This document shows positions 9,904 through 20,263 of a stretch of DNA of 64,000 bases, piece by piece. A model generated the notes under the pieces. It searched no databases, was not told where the DNA came from, and saw only the letters and a list, made by a program, of their open reading frames with translations. Both the position numbers and the translations under genes were made by a program. This stretch comes from Gemella sp. zg-570 (lineage in GTDB: Bacteria; Bacillota; Bacilli; Staphylococcales; Gemellaceae), in the NCBI RefSeq assembly GCF_018866345.1, contig NZ_CP076443.1, positions 1,494,666 through 1,558,665 of the forward strand, given 5' to 3'. The number at the start of each line of letters is the position of its first letter. The first letter of the stretch is position 1.

Positions 9904-10638
9904 TTAAATTATATAGTCTTTTAAAAATTCTTGTGTTCTCTTGTTTTTTGGCTTACTGAAAATAATGTCTGCCCTATTTTCTTCTACTATAATTCCATTT
10001 TCCATAAAATAAACCCTGTCGCAAATATCTCGGATAAATGATAATTCATGGGAAACTATTATCATGGTAACTAGGTATTTTTCTTTTAAATCTATCATTA
10101 GTTTCATTATTTCTTTACTACTTTCCGGGTCTAAGGCACTTGTTGCTTCGTCAAATAAAATTAGCTTGCTTTCCATTGCCAAAGTTCTTGCTATAGCAAC
10201 CCTTTGTTTTTGTCCTCCGGATAATTGACCTATGCTACGGTCAAAATAATTAGCCAAGCCGACTTGTTCCAAGGCTTTTTTTGCTTTTTGTAGGGCTGTT
10301 TCCTTGCTTATTTTTTTTACTAATACCAAAGTTTTATAAACATTTTCCAAGACATTCCAGTGATTGAATAGGTTAAAGTGTTGAAACACCATACCTATTT
10401 CACTACTCAAGGGGCTTTTTGCTTTAAAGGCCTGCTCGCTACTTATGATTTCATTTTTGTATGTAATAAGACCCCCATCTATACCCGACAAGCCAGCTAC
10501 TGAACGTAGTAAACTAGACTTGCCACTCCCACTTTTTCCGATTAAGCCGACTATTTCTCCTTCTGATATTTCAAGGGATATATTGTTTAAAATTTTATTA
10601 TCGTTAAGAACTTTACTAACATTTTCTAACTTTAACAT
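9904..10638 (-). CDS. polar amino acid ABC transporter, ATP-binding protein (GlnQ type)
   Basis: 244-residue ABC ATPase with Walker A GKSGSGKSS near residue 35, Q-loop GMVFQHFNLFNHW, signature LSGGQKQRVA, Walker B LILFDEATSALD and H-switch IIVSHEL. The sequence matches the PAAT/GlnQ group that energises import of polar amino acids. Its start lies 8 bases after the stop of the permease gene, with GGAGG before the ATG, so the two form an operon. Substrate (glutamine, cystine, arginine or other) cannot be told from the sequence. Confidence 0.93.
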   Translation of the reverse strand: MLKLENVSKVLNDNKILNNISLEISEGEIVGLIGKSGSGKSSLLRSVAGLSGIDGGLITYKNEIISSEQAFKAKSPLSSEIGMVFQHFNLFNHWNVLENVYKTLVLVKKISKETALQKAKKALEQVGLANYFDRSIGQLSGGQKQRVAIARTLAMESKLILFDEATSALDPESSKEIMKLMIDLKEKYLVTMIIVSHELSFIRDICDRVYFMENGIIVEENRADIIFSKPKNKRTQEFLKDYII

Positions 10639-10646
10639 GGGGCCTC

Positions 10647-12050
10647 CTAATTTTTTATTGCATATTTTTTCTCTAGTCTATTAAATACAAAAACAATAAC
10701 TGCATTTAGGGCTAGGTAGATAATAAAGGCATAGATGTAGGGCGTAATGCTGGCTGTCCTGTTGGCAATTTGTTTTGTAATCAGTAGTATTTCTGTAATG
10801 GCAAGAACATTTATTAAAGATGTATCCTTAACCAAGGCAATAGCCTCGTTGGCAATACTAGGCAGGGTTATTCTGATAGCTTGGGGTATAATAATATAAA
10901 CAGCCCTTTGCCAAGTAGTATAGCCTAAAATATAACTAGCTTCATACTGACCATTGTCTATACTTTCGATACCACCACGCAAAATTTCCAGTATGTAGGC
11001 TAGATAATTTAGGGAAAAAGTAATAATCGCACAAGTAATTGCACCCACATTTATTTTCAACATGGGAAAGACGCCATAATAGAAGAAAAATAATTGTAAC
11101 ATCAAAGGGCTACCCCTAAAAATCCAAGTATAGACAGAAATAATTTTATTGATGAGTTGATTTTTTCTAAGGTAGATACTCGATAAAACTATGGCTAAAG
11201 GAAAGGAAATAAATACCGTAACAAAGTAAACATAAGCCGTATTATACATACCGTCTAAAATCGTAAAAAAAGTTGCAGTTTCTTTTTCTTGTGTATTAGG
11301 GTCTGCCCCTAACCACTTTTCTTCTAAAGAGGATATGGTCCCGTCTGCTTTAGCTTCCCTTAAAAATTTATTGATCTCTTCAATCAAGCCTAAATTTCCT
11401 TTTTTAGCTGCAACAGAAAAATCTGCACTTTCAACAATATTTTTCGACACATAGATATTAATATTTTCTTTTTTTGAAATGTATCTGGCTACTATTTCGT
11501 CAATCAAAACTCCATCAACAGAAGAATTTTTTAAGTTTAACATGGCTTGGTTGTAGTCGGGATAAGATTTTATTTCTTTAAATAAGTCTTTTTTTTCAGT
11601 AGCCACTTTTTCAGAACTACTATTTACCTGTACAGCAATATTTTTACCCCTTAAACTTTCTAAACTCTCATATTTTTTATCTTGCAAGGATACTAAAACT
11701 AAATTATCATCAAGATACTTGTCAGATAATTCCATAGCCTTAGCTCTTTCTGGTGTATGGGTTAGCCCATTCCAAACTAAGTCAATATTACCACTATCAA
11801 GGTCAATTTCTTTCGTATCCCAATTTATTGCCTTAAATTCAATATCCTTGCCTGTCCTTTTGGCAAATTCTTTTGCAAGGTCAATATCAAAACCAACAAA
11901 TTCCCCCTTTTCATCTACAAAACCAATGGGTGCAAAAGTCGGATCCAATCCAACTACAATTTTTTCTTTAGCAAAAGCACTGACAAAAAAAATATTTGCT
12001 ACTAAAATAAATGATAAAATAAAAATACATATTTTTCTTACATAAATCAT
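10647..12050 (-). CDS. fused substrate-binding protein and permease of amino acid ABC transporter
   Basis: 467 residues. The signal peptide/anchor is residues 1-28. A family 3 solute-binding domain spans about 28-248 (KIVVGLDPTFAPIGFVDEKG; WNGLTHTPERAKAMELS), and a permease domain about 262-465 has around five helices and the EAA-loop motif EASYILGYTTWQRAVYI. Binding-protein/permease fusions of this layout are common in streptococci and relatives and work as a dimer with the GlnQ-type ATPase encoded directly downstream. The gene starts the operon; GGAGGTAGCTC precedes the ATG. Confidence 0.93.
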   Translation of the reverse strand: MIYVRKICIFILSFILVANIFFVSAFAKEKIVVGLDPTFAPIGFVDEKGEFVGFDIDLAKEFAKRTGKDIEFKAINWDTKEIDLDSGNIDLVWNGLTHTPERAKAMELSDKYLDDNLVLVSLQDKKYESLESLRGKNIAVQVNSSSEKVATEKKDLFKEIKSYPDYNQAMLNLKNSSVDGVLIDEIVARYISKKENINIYVSKNIVESADFSVAAKKGNLGLIEEINKFLREAKADGTISSLEEKWLGADPNTQEKETATFFTILDGMYNTAYVYFVTVFISFPLAIVLSSIYLRKNQLINKIISVYTWIFRGSPLMLQLFFFYYGVFPMLKINVGAITCAIITFSLNYLAYILEILRGGIESIDNGQYEASYILGYTTWQRAVYIIIPQAIRITLPSIANEAIALVKDTSLINVLAITEILLITKQIANRTASITPYIYAFIIYLALNAVIVFVFNRLEKKYAIKN

Positions 12051-12205
12051 GAGCTACCTCCAGCTAAATTTTCTAACAATTTTAAATATATTCCTAATAT
12101 TCTACTACAATTTTATAAGTTACTCAATAGCAATTATCTAGAAATTTAGCCAGTCAGATTGAATTTTAAGTATTTTTGTATAATTAAAAGTGTAAAACAA
12201 AGGAG

Positions 12206-12379
12206 TTAAGTAGTTATTCAAAAATTTTTAAAGAAATAATTCTACCCAATAACTTGAAAATAAAAAATAATGAAGCTATCGAACAAAAATTAAATTTAAA
12301 AAATTTAGAAGATTTAAAACTACCTCCTAAACTAGTGAAAGAAATTATTAAAAATATCGGTTGGTTCAATATAAAATAG
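12206..12379 (+). pseudogene. short remnant reading frame, start lost
   Basis: Between two minus-strand operons the plus strand has TATAAT (12178-12183), AAAGGAG (12200-12206) and an open frame reading SYSKIFKEIILPNNLKIKNN and onward to NIGWFNIK-stop at 12379, followed by a strong terminator. Promoter, ribosome site, frame and terminator are all placed correctly, but no ATG, GTG or TTG stands at the expected start; the first in-frame TTG is 17 codons in (LKIKNNEAIEQ). It may be a small protein gene whose start was mutated. No family recognised. Confidence 0.35.
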
Positions 12380-12381
12380 GC

Positions 12382-12407
12382 TAGAGAATTTTAATATTCT
12401 CTAGCTT
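12382..12407. terminator. bidirectional terminator at the end of purN
   Basis: GCTAGAGAAT / ATTCTCTAGC, perfect 10-bp stem with a 6-base loop. It overlaps the purN stop codon and serves the plus-strand remnant too. Confidence 0.85.
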
Positions 12408-12978
12408 ATTTATTTAGTAATTCATTAATAACTTTTGGATATAAATTATGTTCAATCTTATGGATTTTTTTTGCTAAACTTTCATAGTTATCATTATCTT
12501 CAACAGCTACTACTTCTTGTGCAATTATTTTTCCTGTATCCATACCCCTATCAACCCAGTGAATAGAAACACCTGTGTACTTAACACCATAATCAAGTGC
12601 CATTTGGATAGCGTCTTTACCCTTAAAGGCAGGAAGTATTGACGGATGAATATTTATTATTTTTCCTTCATAGGAATTTAAAATTGTTTCTCCGATAAGT
12701 CGCATATATCCAGCTAAAACTATAAAATCAATATTTTTTTCTATTAAAAGTTTTAAAATTTCCTTTTCGTAGGATGCCTTGTCAGAAAAATTTTTCTGTG
12801 TTAATACGGCTTTTTCTATATTATATTTCTCGGCTCTTTTAAGTACATATGCATCTGCCTTATCACTTAACAATAAATCTATAGCCATATTTTTTATGTT
12901 ACCAGCCTGCCATTCTTTGACGATAGCTTCAAAATTACTTCCATTCCCTGAAGAAAAAATTGCCACCCTAGATACCAT
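12406..12978 (-). CDS. purN: phosphoribosylglycinamide formyltransferase 1 (GART)
   Basis: 190 residues. Folate-dependent formyl transfer to GAR, third step of purine synthesis. Visible motifs: VAIFSSGNGSNFEAIV at the N-terminus (phosphate binding), catalytic Asn-His-Asp set in GKIINIHPSILPAFKG and VDRGMDTGKIIAQE. Normal family length. Last gene of the pur operon; its start overlaps the purM end by 11 bases, implying translational coupling. A strong terminator follows and no purH or purD comes after it, unlike many Firmicute operons. Confidence 0.95.
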   Translation of the reverse strand: MVSRVAIFSSGNGSNFEAIVKEWQAGNIKNMAIDLLLSDKADAYVLKRAEKYNIEKAVLTQKNFSDKASYEKEILKLLIEKNIDFIVLAGYMRLIGETILNSYEGKIINIHPSILPAFKGKDAIQMALDYGVKYTGVSIHWVDRGMDTGKIIAQEVVAVEDNDNYESLAKKIHKIEHNLYPKVINELLNK

Positions 12979-13996
12979 TTATTTCTACTCCTTGTTTTTC
13001 TACCACATGACCTAATTTATAAGCTACTTCCCCTTGCTCTTTGGCAATAGATAAAACCTTATCCACATCTTTATCAGCAACTATAACTATAAAACCAATA
13101 CCCATATTAAATATATTATAGGCTTCTGCCCTGTCAATATTTCCTTTGTCAATAACAAAATCTATTATTTCTGGAACTTTTACTTGAGTAACATCAATTT
13201 TTGCTCCGTACTGACCTAAACATCTAGGTATATTTTCATGAAATCCTCCACCAGTGATATGTGCCATACCTGTCAACTTAACCTGCTCTTTGATTGCCTT
13301 TATTAATTTAACGTAAATTTTTGTGGGTTCTAGTAATAAATTTCCTAATTTTTCACTCAAGCCATAAGTTTGATTAATATCAAAATTATTTTCTTTGAAA
13401 AGCACACTACGCACCAAAGAATAACCGTTAGAGTGGAAACCAGAAGATGCAAAGCCTATAATAGCTTGACCAGCTTTTACATTATCAGTGTCTATCAAAT
13501 CTTCTTTATTACAGGCTCCTACTGCAAAACCAGCAATATCATAATCTTCAATAGAATACATGTCAGGCATTTCTGCAGTTTCTCCACCTATTAAAGCCGC
13601 TTCTGACAGAACACAAGCATCAGCTACACCCTTTACTATCTCTTCTATTTTTTCTGGAAAATTTTTACCACAAGCAATATAGTCTAAAAAGAACAAGGGA
13701 TCTGCTCCTTGGGCTATAATATCATTTACGCACATGGCAACTGCATCTTGCCCAATCGTGTCATGCTTGTCTGCCATAAAGGCTAACATCAATTTTGTTC
13801 CTACTCCGTCTGTGCCAGAAACTAAAACTGGCGAAGTATAGCCATATTTTGTTAAATCAAAAACTCCTCCAAAAGAGCCGAAAAAGTCTACTGCCCCCTT
13901 ATTTTTTGTTCTTTCTATATGTTTTTTTATTCTTTCGACAGAATTATAACCAGCTGTTAGACTAACTCCAGAATTTGCATATCGTTCACTTGCCAT
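12968..13996 (-). CDS. purM: phosphoribosylformylglycinamidine cyclo-ligase (AIR synthetase)
   Basis: 342 residues. ATP-dependent ring closure of FGAM to AIR, fifth step of purine synthesis. Recognisable by SGVSLTAGYNSVERI at the N-terminus, VSGTDGVGTKLMLAF, CVNDIIAQGADPLFFLDYIA, GGETAEMPDMY and HITGGGFHENIPRCL. Normal length; the ATG is preceded by AAGGAGA. It is separated from purF by about 120 bases and overlaps purN. Confidence 0.96.
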   Translation of the reverse strand: MASERYANSGVSLTAGYNSVERIKKHIERTKNKGAVDFFGSFGGVFDLTKYGYTSPVLVSGTDGVGTKLMLAFMADKHDTIGQDAVAMCVNDIIAQGADPLFFLDYIACGKNFPEKIEEIVKGVADACVLSEAALIGGETAEMPDMYSIEDYDIAGFAVGACNKEDLIDTDNVKAGQAIIGFASSGFHSNGYSLVRSVLFKENNFDINQTYGLSEKLGNLLLEPTKIYVKLIKAIKEQVKLTGMAHITGGGFHENIPRCLGQYGAKIDVTQVKVPEIIDFVIDKGNIDRAEAYNIFNMGIGFIVIVADKDVDKVLSIAKEQGEVAYKLGHVVEKQGVEINGI

Positions 13997-14115
13997 TTAT
14001 TTTCTCCTTAATAAAAATGTATTTGTCAACATTTTAAATAACTTCTTAAAATATGAACACAACAAAACTTTAACTTACTGCCAATAAAAATATTTTTATT
14101 GCTATAAAAGTCAAT

Positions 14116-15585
14116 TTATTTTGCTAGGTCATCAAAATATCTTTTATGACTAGCCAAATATTCGTTTTGTATCGGTGTTAAATTATTCAAATATTCTTCT
14201 TCGTAGTCGTAAAGCCCAGCTGAATAATCTCCATTGAAACATTCCATACAAAGTCCCTTGTAAGCTGCATCATAATTTATTCCTATCCCCTCTATCAAAC
14301 CATCTTCACTTAGAAAGGCTAGAGAGTCTGCTTGAATGTAATCTCTAATTTCTTCTAGTGTTTTGTTAGCTGCTATTAATTCTTGTGTCGTTGATATATC
14401 TATTCCGTAAAAACTAGGGAATATCAAACGGGGTGAGGCGATACGAACATGAACTTCTCTTGCTCCAGCCTCCCTAAGTAATTTCACTATCCTAGCAGAA
14501 GTTGTCCCTCTTACTATGGAATCATCAACTATAACGACACTTTTATTTGCAACAACTCCTTTTACGGCAGAAAGTTTCATACGAACACCCTGTTCACGTA
14601 ATTCTTGAGTAGGCTGAATAAATGTACGAGCCACATATTGATTTTTTATAAGACCCATTTCATAAGGCAAGCCGCTTGCTTCAGCATAACCACTTGCTGC
14701 TGATAAGGAAGAATTGGGAACACCTATTACTATGTCTGCATTGGGACTTGGAGCTTCTTTTGCCAAAATTTTACCTGTATTTTTACGAGCTGTATGAACA
14801 TTTATTCCAGCTATATCAGAATCAGGTCTTGCAAAATAAACAAATTCCATAGCAGCTATCGAAACGGTAGTATTGTCTGTATATTTTTCTATTTTATAAC
14901 CGTCTTTATTTATTATTACCAATTCACCAGCACCTATATTACAAATAAAGTCTGCACCCACCGTATCAATAGCACAAGTTTCACTAGCTAGGACATAGGC
15001 TCCTGATTTTGTTTTACCTAATACTAGGGGTCTTAACTCGTTAGGGTCTACCACTCCATACAGAGTGTCTTTTTCTAATATTAGATAGGTAAAGCCTCCT
15101 TTTACCTTCTGCAAACTCTCTTTTAATTGCTCCTTAAAGGTAGACTTTTTACTTCTTCTTATTAGGTGGATAAGAACTTCCGTATCGGAAGATGAATGAA
15201 AAATTGCCCCTTCTTTTTCCAAGTCCTTACGCAAACTTTTGGCATTTATTAAGTTGCCGTTGTGGCAAATACCTATACTCATATCAAAAAAATGAAATAA
15301 AAAAGGTTGAATATTTTGAATGCTGTTGCTACCTGAAGTTGAATATCTAACATGACCAATAGCTATATTTCCAGCTAAGGAATGTAATTTTTCTTTGTCA
15401 GCAAAAACTTCTGACAGTAAACCTAAATCTCTGTGTCCCCTTAATTTTTCTCCATCACTAACTACTATACCAGCCCCTTCTTGCCCCCTGTGTTGTAAAC
15501 TATGCAATCCGAAATAACTGATGTTACTGGCATTATTATGATTATATACACCAAAAACGCCACATTCTTCATTTAACTGTTTCAT
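14116..15585 (-). CDS. purF: amidophosphoribosyltransferase
   Basis: Commits PRPP to purine synthesis using glutamine. The N-terminal Ntn-hydrolase glutaminase starts [13 protein letters not shown], where the Cys after the short propeptide is the nucleophile. The PRTase domain shows [18 protein letters not shown] (PRPP loop). Cysteines near residue 240 and in CMECFNGDY fit the Bacillus-type enzyme with an Fe-S cluster. I chose ATG 15585, which has AAGGAG 6 bases upstream and gives the canonical propeptide, rather than the frame opening at 15606. It lies 10 bases after the purC stop. Confidence 0.95.
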   Translation of the reverse strand: MKQLNEECGVFGVYNHNNASNISYFGLHSLQHRGQEGAGIVVSDGEKLRGHRDLGLLSEVFADKEKLHSLAGNIAIGHVRYSTSGSNSIQNIQPFLFHFFDMSIGICHNGNLINAKSLRKDLEKEGAIFHSSSDTEVLIHLIRRSKKSTFKEQLKESLQKVKGGFTYLILEKDTLYGVVDPNELRPLVLGKTKSGAYVLASETCAIDTVGADFICNIGAGELVIINKDGYKIEKYTDNTTVSIAAMEFVYFARPDSDIAGINVHTARKNTGKILAKEAPSPNADIVIGVPNSSLSAASGYAEASGLPYEMGLIKNQYVARTFIQPTQELREQGVRMKLSAVKGVVANKSVVIVDDSIVRGTTSARIVKLLREAGAREVHVRIASPRLIFPSFYGIDISTTQELIAANKTLEEIRDYIQADSLAFLSEDGLIEGIGINYDAAYKGLCMECFNGDYSAGLYDYEEEYLNNLTPIQNEYLASHKRYFDDLAK

Positions 15586-15595
15586 ATAAATCTCC

Positions 15596-16318
15596 TTACT
15601 TATCAAGTAATTTTTCTAATCTTGATAAAACTTCTTCATAGGCTTCTTCCACATTGCCTAAATCTTGACGAAATCTATCCTTATCAAACTTTTCTAGTGT
15701 TTCCTTTTCCCAAAGACGTACAGAATCTGGACTTATTTCATCAGCAAGAAGAATTTTTCCACTAGCATTTTTTCCAAATTCTATTTTAAAATCTACCAGA
15801 ATAAATCCTATTTTAGCAAACAATTCTTGCAGTAAATTATTTATTAACAAGGCCTTTTCTTTTATTACTTTTAATTCTTCTTTTGATGCTAGTTCTAAGG
15901 CTAGAGCATGGGCAGAATTAATTAGGGGGTCGCCTAATTCGTCATTTTTATAAGACATTTCAAATATGGCTTCTTGAAAAATTTTCCCTTCTTTTACACC
16001 TAGTCTTTTTGTTAAACTGCCTGTTGCCCTGTTACGAACTATTACTTCCAGCGGAAATATATCTACTTTTTCACACAGTTGCTCACGCTCGTTTAAAGTT
16101 TCTAGCCAGTGAGTAGCTATACCGTTTGATATTAAATATTTATATATCAAGGTAGATATTTTATTATTATAAATTCCCTTAGCATTTATAACATCTTTTT
16201 TCAAACCATTAAATGCTGTAGCATCATCCTTATATTTCATTATTATTTTATTTTTATCATCTGTTGAATAAATTTCTTTCGCTTTACCCTTATATAGTAA
16301 TATTCCTCTTACAACCAT
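15596..16318 (-). CDS. purC: SAICAR synthetase
   Basis: 240 residues. Joins CAIR and aspartate (ATP-dependent). Motifs: [47 protein letters not shown] and the [12 protein letters not shown] signature. The first seven residues (MVVRGIL) precede the usual family start at LYKGKAK; no ATG exists nearer, and GAGG 6 bases before 16318 supports this start. Located between purL (165 bases upstream) and purF. Confidence 0.94.
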   Translation of the reverse strand: MVVRGILLYKGKAKEIYSTDDKNKIIMKYKDDATAFNGLKKDVINAKGIYNNKISTLIYKYLISNGIATHWLETLNEREQLCEKVDIFPLEVIVRNRATGSLTKRLGVKEGKIFQEAIFEMSYKNDELGDPLINSAHALALELASKEELKVIKEKALLINNLLQELFAKIGFILVDFKIEFGKNASGKILLADEISPDSVRLWEKETLEKFDKDRFRQDLGNVEEAYEEVLSRLEKLLDK

Positions 16319-16483
16319 AATTTCCTCTTCTTTAATTTTTATTTAAAATATTTTTTAATTTATATTTTTATTGAAGCTAACTAGAATTAATTTTCAATAA
16401 AATATTTTTTCTCTTTTCACTTAGCTAATATTTTTACTTCTATATTTATACCAACTAACAGAACCTCTTTGTTTGTTAGTAAG

Positions 16484-19400
16484 TTAGTCTGTAAAATATT
16501 TAACTCCTGAACCAAAAATATCTTGGAACTTGTCTCCCTTAATATTTTTATAAAGGTCTTTTGTATATCTTTCAGAATGCCCCATTTTCCCTAAAATTTT
16601 TCCATCTCTACTTGTAATAGCCTCTATGGCAAAAGTTGAACCGTTTGGATTGAAATTAGGATGCATTGTTGGCTTGCCGTCAAAGTCCACATATTGCAGG
16701 GCTATTTGAGAATTTTCTATCAATATTTTCAAACTATCATCTGCAACTTTAAAAGAACCCTCTCCATGTGATACGGCTATATTATGAATACTTCCTATTT
16801 CCATATTAGACAACCAAGGTGAATGGTTGGCCACAACTTTTGTTGCTACAATTTTTGAAATGTGATGATTTACATCATTTCTAAATAGGGTTGGGCTAGT
16901 TTCTATAACATTATCGAACTGACCGTAAGGTAAAAGTCCAGACTTGACAAGGGCTTGGAATCCGTTGCAGATACCTATTATTAACCCATCTCGCAATAGT
17001 AAATTTTCTATGGCTTGTCTGATTTTTTGATTTTGTAAAAATACGGCTATGTACTTACCTGAACCGTCCGGCTCATCTCCAGCTGAAAAACCACCAGCCA
17101 AAGCAAGTATTTGAGCTGAATTTATAGCTTTTTCTAAGCCTAAGATTGACTCTCTAAACATTTCTGGATTTAATGTTCCTAGTGGTAATATTTCCACTTC
17201 TGCACCAGCACGCACAAATGAATTTTCTATGTCGTACTCACAGTTTGTTCCGTAAAATACAGGTATTACCACTTTGGGTTTTGCCTTACCTAAACAAATA
17301 TTACTAGAAGTAACTATTTCTTTTTTTGGTTGAAGCAAGTCTTTTAAAGCATATTCTTTATAATTTTTTTCATGCTTGTATGTAGTTGGATAAACTTTTT
17401 CCAAAGGTTTTTGCCAAGTTGAAATAATTTCGTCAATATCTATTTTCTCCTCAGCTATTTGAATATATCCCGACCTAGTTTTTCCGACAAAGATAAATTC
17501 TTTATTTTCTAAGGCTTTACTACTTTCAACTACAAAAGTTCCGTAAGATAGGCTATTTAATTTTGCTAATATCTCTTCATTTTCTACTTCAAGACCTATC
17601 TTATTACCCAGGGACATACTTGCAAAAGTTTCTAGTAGTCCCTTATCTTTGACAGATGAAATAGCTAGTAAGTCGCCACTTTCACGCAAGCTTTCTAATA
17701 TATCAAAATTATTTTTTAATTGCTTGTAGTTGGGTGTAAAATCTTCTTTGGGATTATGCTCCAATACATAGACATAAGAATTAAGATTTTTAAATTCTGG
17801 AGATAGGACACCTTGAACCTTACCTGTTGTCAAGGCAAAAGATATAAAAGTTGGCGGAACAGTTATATTTTCAAAAGTTCCAGACATGGAGTCCTTGCCA
17901 CCGATAGCAGCTAGGCCAAATTCATTTTGTGCTTCAATAGCTCCGAGTAAGGCTGAAAAAGGTGCTCCCCATTTTTCTTCAACCTTGCCCAGTCTTTCAA
18001 AATATTCTTGAAAACTAAATTTTATTTTACGCCAATTACCACCTGTTGCTACTATACGAGCAAGAGATTCTACCACTGCATAACTTGCTCCGTGAAATTG
18101 CGACCACTCTGCCAAGTAGGGATTAAAACCATGGGATAATAAGGTTATAGTATCTGTATCTCCCTTTTGAACAGATACTTTTTGAACAGAACATTCAGCT
18201 TGAGTTAGTTGATATTTACCTCCGTATGGCATTAAAACTGTTGTTCGTCCAATGCTGGCATCAAACATTTCTACAAGCCCCTGTTGACTAGCAACATTTA
18301 AGTCTTGCATAACATTCAGTAATTCTTCCTTGTAGTTTATAACTTTTTCTTTTACAAAAGGATTTGGCAGACTTGGTTTTTTTAATAAAACATTTGTTTT
18401 TACGGTCGCTCCATTAGTATCTAAAAAGCTACGTTCTAAATCGACAAAAACTTTATTTCCATATGTCATATAAAGTCTTTTTTCTTCTGTTACATCTGCG
18501 ACATGGGTTACTTCAATATTTTCTTCATAGCAATAAGCCTTAAATTTCTCTACATCCTTAGCTTCAATAACAACAGCAATACGTTCTTGAGATTCTGACA
18601 AGGCTATTTCCATACCTGTCAAGCCTTGGTATTTTAAAGGAACCTTGTCCAAATATATATGAACTCCGTCAGCCAATTCTCCAACAGCTACCGACAAACC
18701 ACCAGCACCAAAATCATTAGATTTTTTAATTAATTTTGTTACCTCTTTATTTCTAAATAGGCGTTGTAGTTTACGTTCTTCTGGAGCATTTCCCTTTTGT
18801 ACTTCAGATGCAGCAACTTCTACCGATTTTTTATTGTGTCTTTTTGATGAACCAGTTGCTCCACCAATACCATCTCGCCCTGTTCTTCCTCCAATCATTA
18901 ACACTATATCTTTTGGAGCTGGACTTTCACGACGAATAGCAGAATATGGACTTGCTCCTACCACTGCCCCAACTTCTAAACGTTTGGCAACATAATCTTT
19001 ATGAAATACCTCTTTTACATAAGTTGTAGCTAGACCTATCTGATTTCCATAAGAAGAATAACCATGAGCAGCAGTTTTTGAAATAAGACGTTGTGGTAAT
19101 TTACCAGCAAGAGTATTTTCTAAAGGCTCTGTAATATCTCCTGCACCCGTAATACGCATAGCCTGATAAATATATGACCTTCCTGATAAGGGGTCACGAA
19201 TTGCTCCACCTAAGCAGGTTGCAGCTCCACCAAAAGGCTCTATTTCTGTTGGGTGATTGTGGGTTTCATTTTTAAACTGCACCAGCCACTTTTCATAAAC
19301 TCCGTTCACATCTACATAAACAAAGATAGAACAAGCATTATTTTCTTCGGAAAATTCTACATCTGCAAGCATTCCTTTTGCTCTTTGATGACGCATTACT

Positions 19401-20218
19401 ATTGTTGCCATATCCATAAGATTTTCTGGTTTATTTTCACGACCAACTTCTTTTCGTAAATCCTTATATAAGTCATAAGTTTTTTCTATTGCTTTAGAAA
19501 TAAAAGATTTTTCTATACTCACATTCTCTATTTCAGTTAAAAAAGTTGTGTGTCGACAGTGGTCCGACCAATAAGTATCCAAAACTTTTAATTCTGTTAA
19601 AGTTGGTTGCCTATTCAAAGTTTTAAAATATTTTTGAATATGTAGTAAATCTTCTAAGCTCATAGCCAAACCTAATGATGTAGATAAATTTTTCAGTTCA
19701 TCTCCAGCAAGATTTGTAAAATTATCAACTAGGACTACTTCATTTTCTGGATATAAATTTTCTTCCAAGGCAAAGACTTGCAAGTTTTTTTCTCTTGATT
19801 CAATAGGATTTAAAAGATATTTCTTAATAGCTGTAATCTCTGCTTCTAAAGACGCCCCCTGCCATAAATATATCTTGCCACTTTTAACACTAACTTCATT
19901 TTCAGGTTCAAGCAAATTAAAACACTGTATAGCTGCGTCAGCCCTCTGGTCAAATTGCCCAGGCAATAACTCTACTGCGTAAAGATTATAATCCTTAATT
20001 TCTAACTCACTATATATATTATCAGTTACTCTCTCAGCAAAAATACTTTCTTCAGCACGATTTAGTAACTCTTCATCTACATTAAATATGTCATAAACAT
20101 TTATTATTCTTAGTTCTCTTATATTTATTCCTAAAAATTCATTTAATTCTTTTTGTAGCGATTCCGCTTCTACTTGGAAACCACTTTTCTTTTCAACAAA
20201 AATTCTTTTATCTATCAT
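16484..20218 (-). CDS. purL: phosphoribosylformylglycinamidine synthase, large single-chain form
   Basis: 1244 residues, fusing the synthetase (FGAM synthase) and the glutaminase. The N-terminal region lies near 1-150 and ATPase halves around 200-960 (SDHCRHTTFLTEIENV; FKNETHNHPTEIEPFGGAAT). The glutaminase domain is about 1000-1244: GTNCEYDIENSFVRAGAE, the nucleophile elbow ICNGFQAL, and MHPNFNPNGS. Bacillus uses three separate proteins (PurS, PurQ, PurL); this one-chain form is the type found in streptococci, clostridia and enterobacteria. No frameshift seen across 3.7 kb. Confidence 0.96.
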   Translation of the reverse strand: MIDKRIFVEKKSGFQVEAESLQKELNEFLGINIRELRIINVYDIFNVDEELLNRAEESIFAERVTDNIYSELEIKDYNLYAVELLPGQFDQRADAAIQCFNLLEPENEVSVKSGKIYLWQGASLEAEITAIKKYLLNPIESREKNLQVFALEENLYPENEVVLVDNFTNLAGDELKNLSTSLGLAMSLEDLLHIQKYFKTLNRQPTLTELKVLDTYWSDHCRHTTFLTEIENVSIEKSFISKAIEKTYDLYKDLRKEVGRENKPENLMDMATIVMRHQRAKGMLADVEFSEENNACSIFVYVDVNGVYEKWLVQFKNETHNHPTEIEPFGGAATCLGGAIRDPLSGRSYIYQAMRITGAGDITEPLENTLAGKLPQRLISKTAAHGYSSYGNQIGLATTYVKEVFHKDYVAKRLEVGAVVGASPYSAIRRESPAPKDIVLMIGGRTGRDGIGGATGSSKRHNKKSVEVAASEVQKGNAPEERKLQRLFRNKEVTKLIKKSNDFGAGGLSVAVGELADGVHIYLDKVPLKYQGLTGMEIALSESQERIAVVIEAKDVEKFKAYCYEENIEVTHVADVTEEKRLYMTYGNKVFVDLERSFLDTNGATVKTNVLLKKPSLPNPFVKEKVINYKEELLNVMQDLNVASQQGLVEMFDASIGRTTVLMPYGGKYQLTQAECSVQKVSVQKGDTDTITLLSHGFNPYLAEWSQFHGASYAVVESLARIVATGGNWRKIKFSFQEYFERLGKVEEKWGAPFSALLGAIEAQNEFGLAAIGGKDSMSGTFENITVPPTFISFALTTGKVQGVLSPEFKNLNSYVYVLEHNPKEDFTPNYKQLKNNFDILESLRESGDLLAISSVKDKGLLETFASMSLGNKIGLEVENEEILAKLNSLSYGTFVVESSKALENKEFIFVGKTRSGYIQIAEEKIDIDEIISTWQKPLEKVYPTTYKHEKNYKEYALKDLLQPKKEIVTSSNICLGKAKPKVVIPVFYGTNCEYDIENSFVRAGAEVEILPLGTLNPEMFRESILGLEKAINSAQILALAGGFSAGDEPDGSGKYIAVFLQNQKIRQAIENLLLRDGLIIGICNGFQALVKSGLLPYGQFDNVIETSPTLFRNDVNHHISKIVATKVVANHSPWLSNMEIGSIHNIAVSHGEGSFKVADDSLKILIENSQIALQYVDFDGKPTMHPNFNPNGSTFAIEAITSRDGKILGKMGHSERYTKDLYKNIKGDKFQDIFGSGVKYFTD

Positions 20219-20263
20219 AATAACTTCCTTATATTTTATTTTATAATTTATTAAGCTACTAAC

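Noticed and set aside
12051..12180. Riboswitch or T-box upstream of the amino acid ABC operon
   Set aside because: Leader too short before the ATG and no conserved T-box or aptamer sequence found.
16319..16483. Possible attenuator between purL and purC (CTAACA / TGTTAG arms)
   Set aside because: Only 6-bp arms, no T-run in the right place, and no antiterminator seen.
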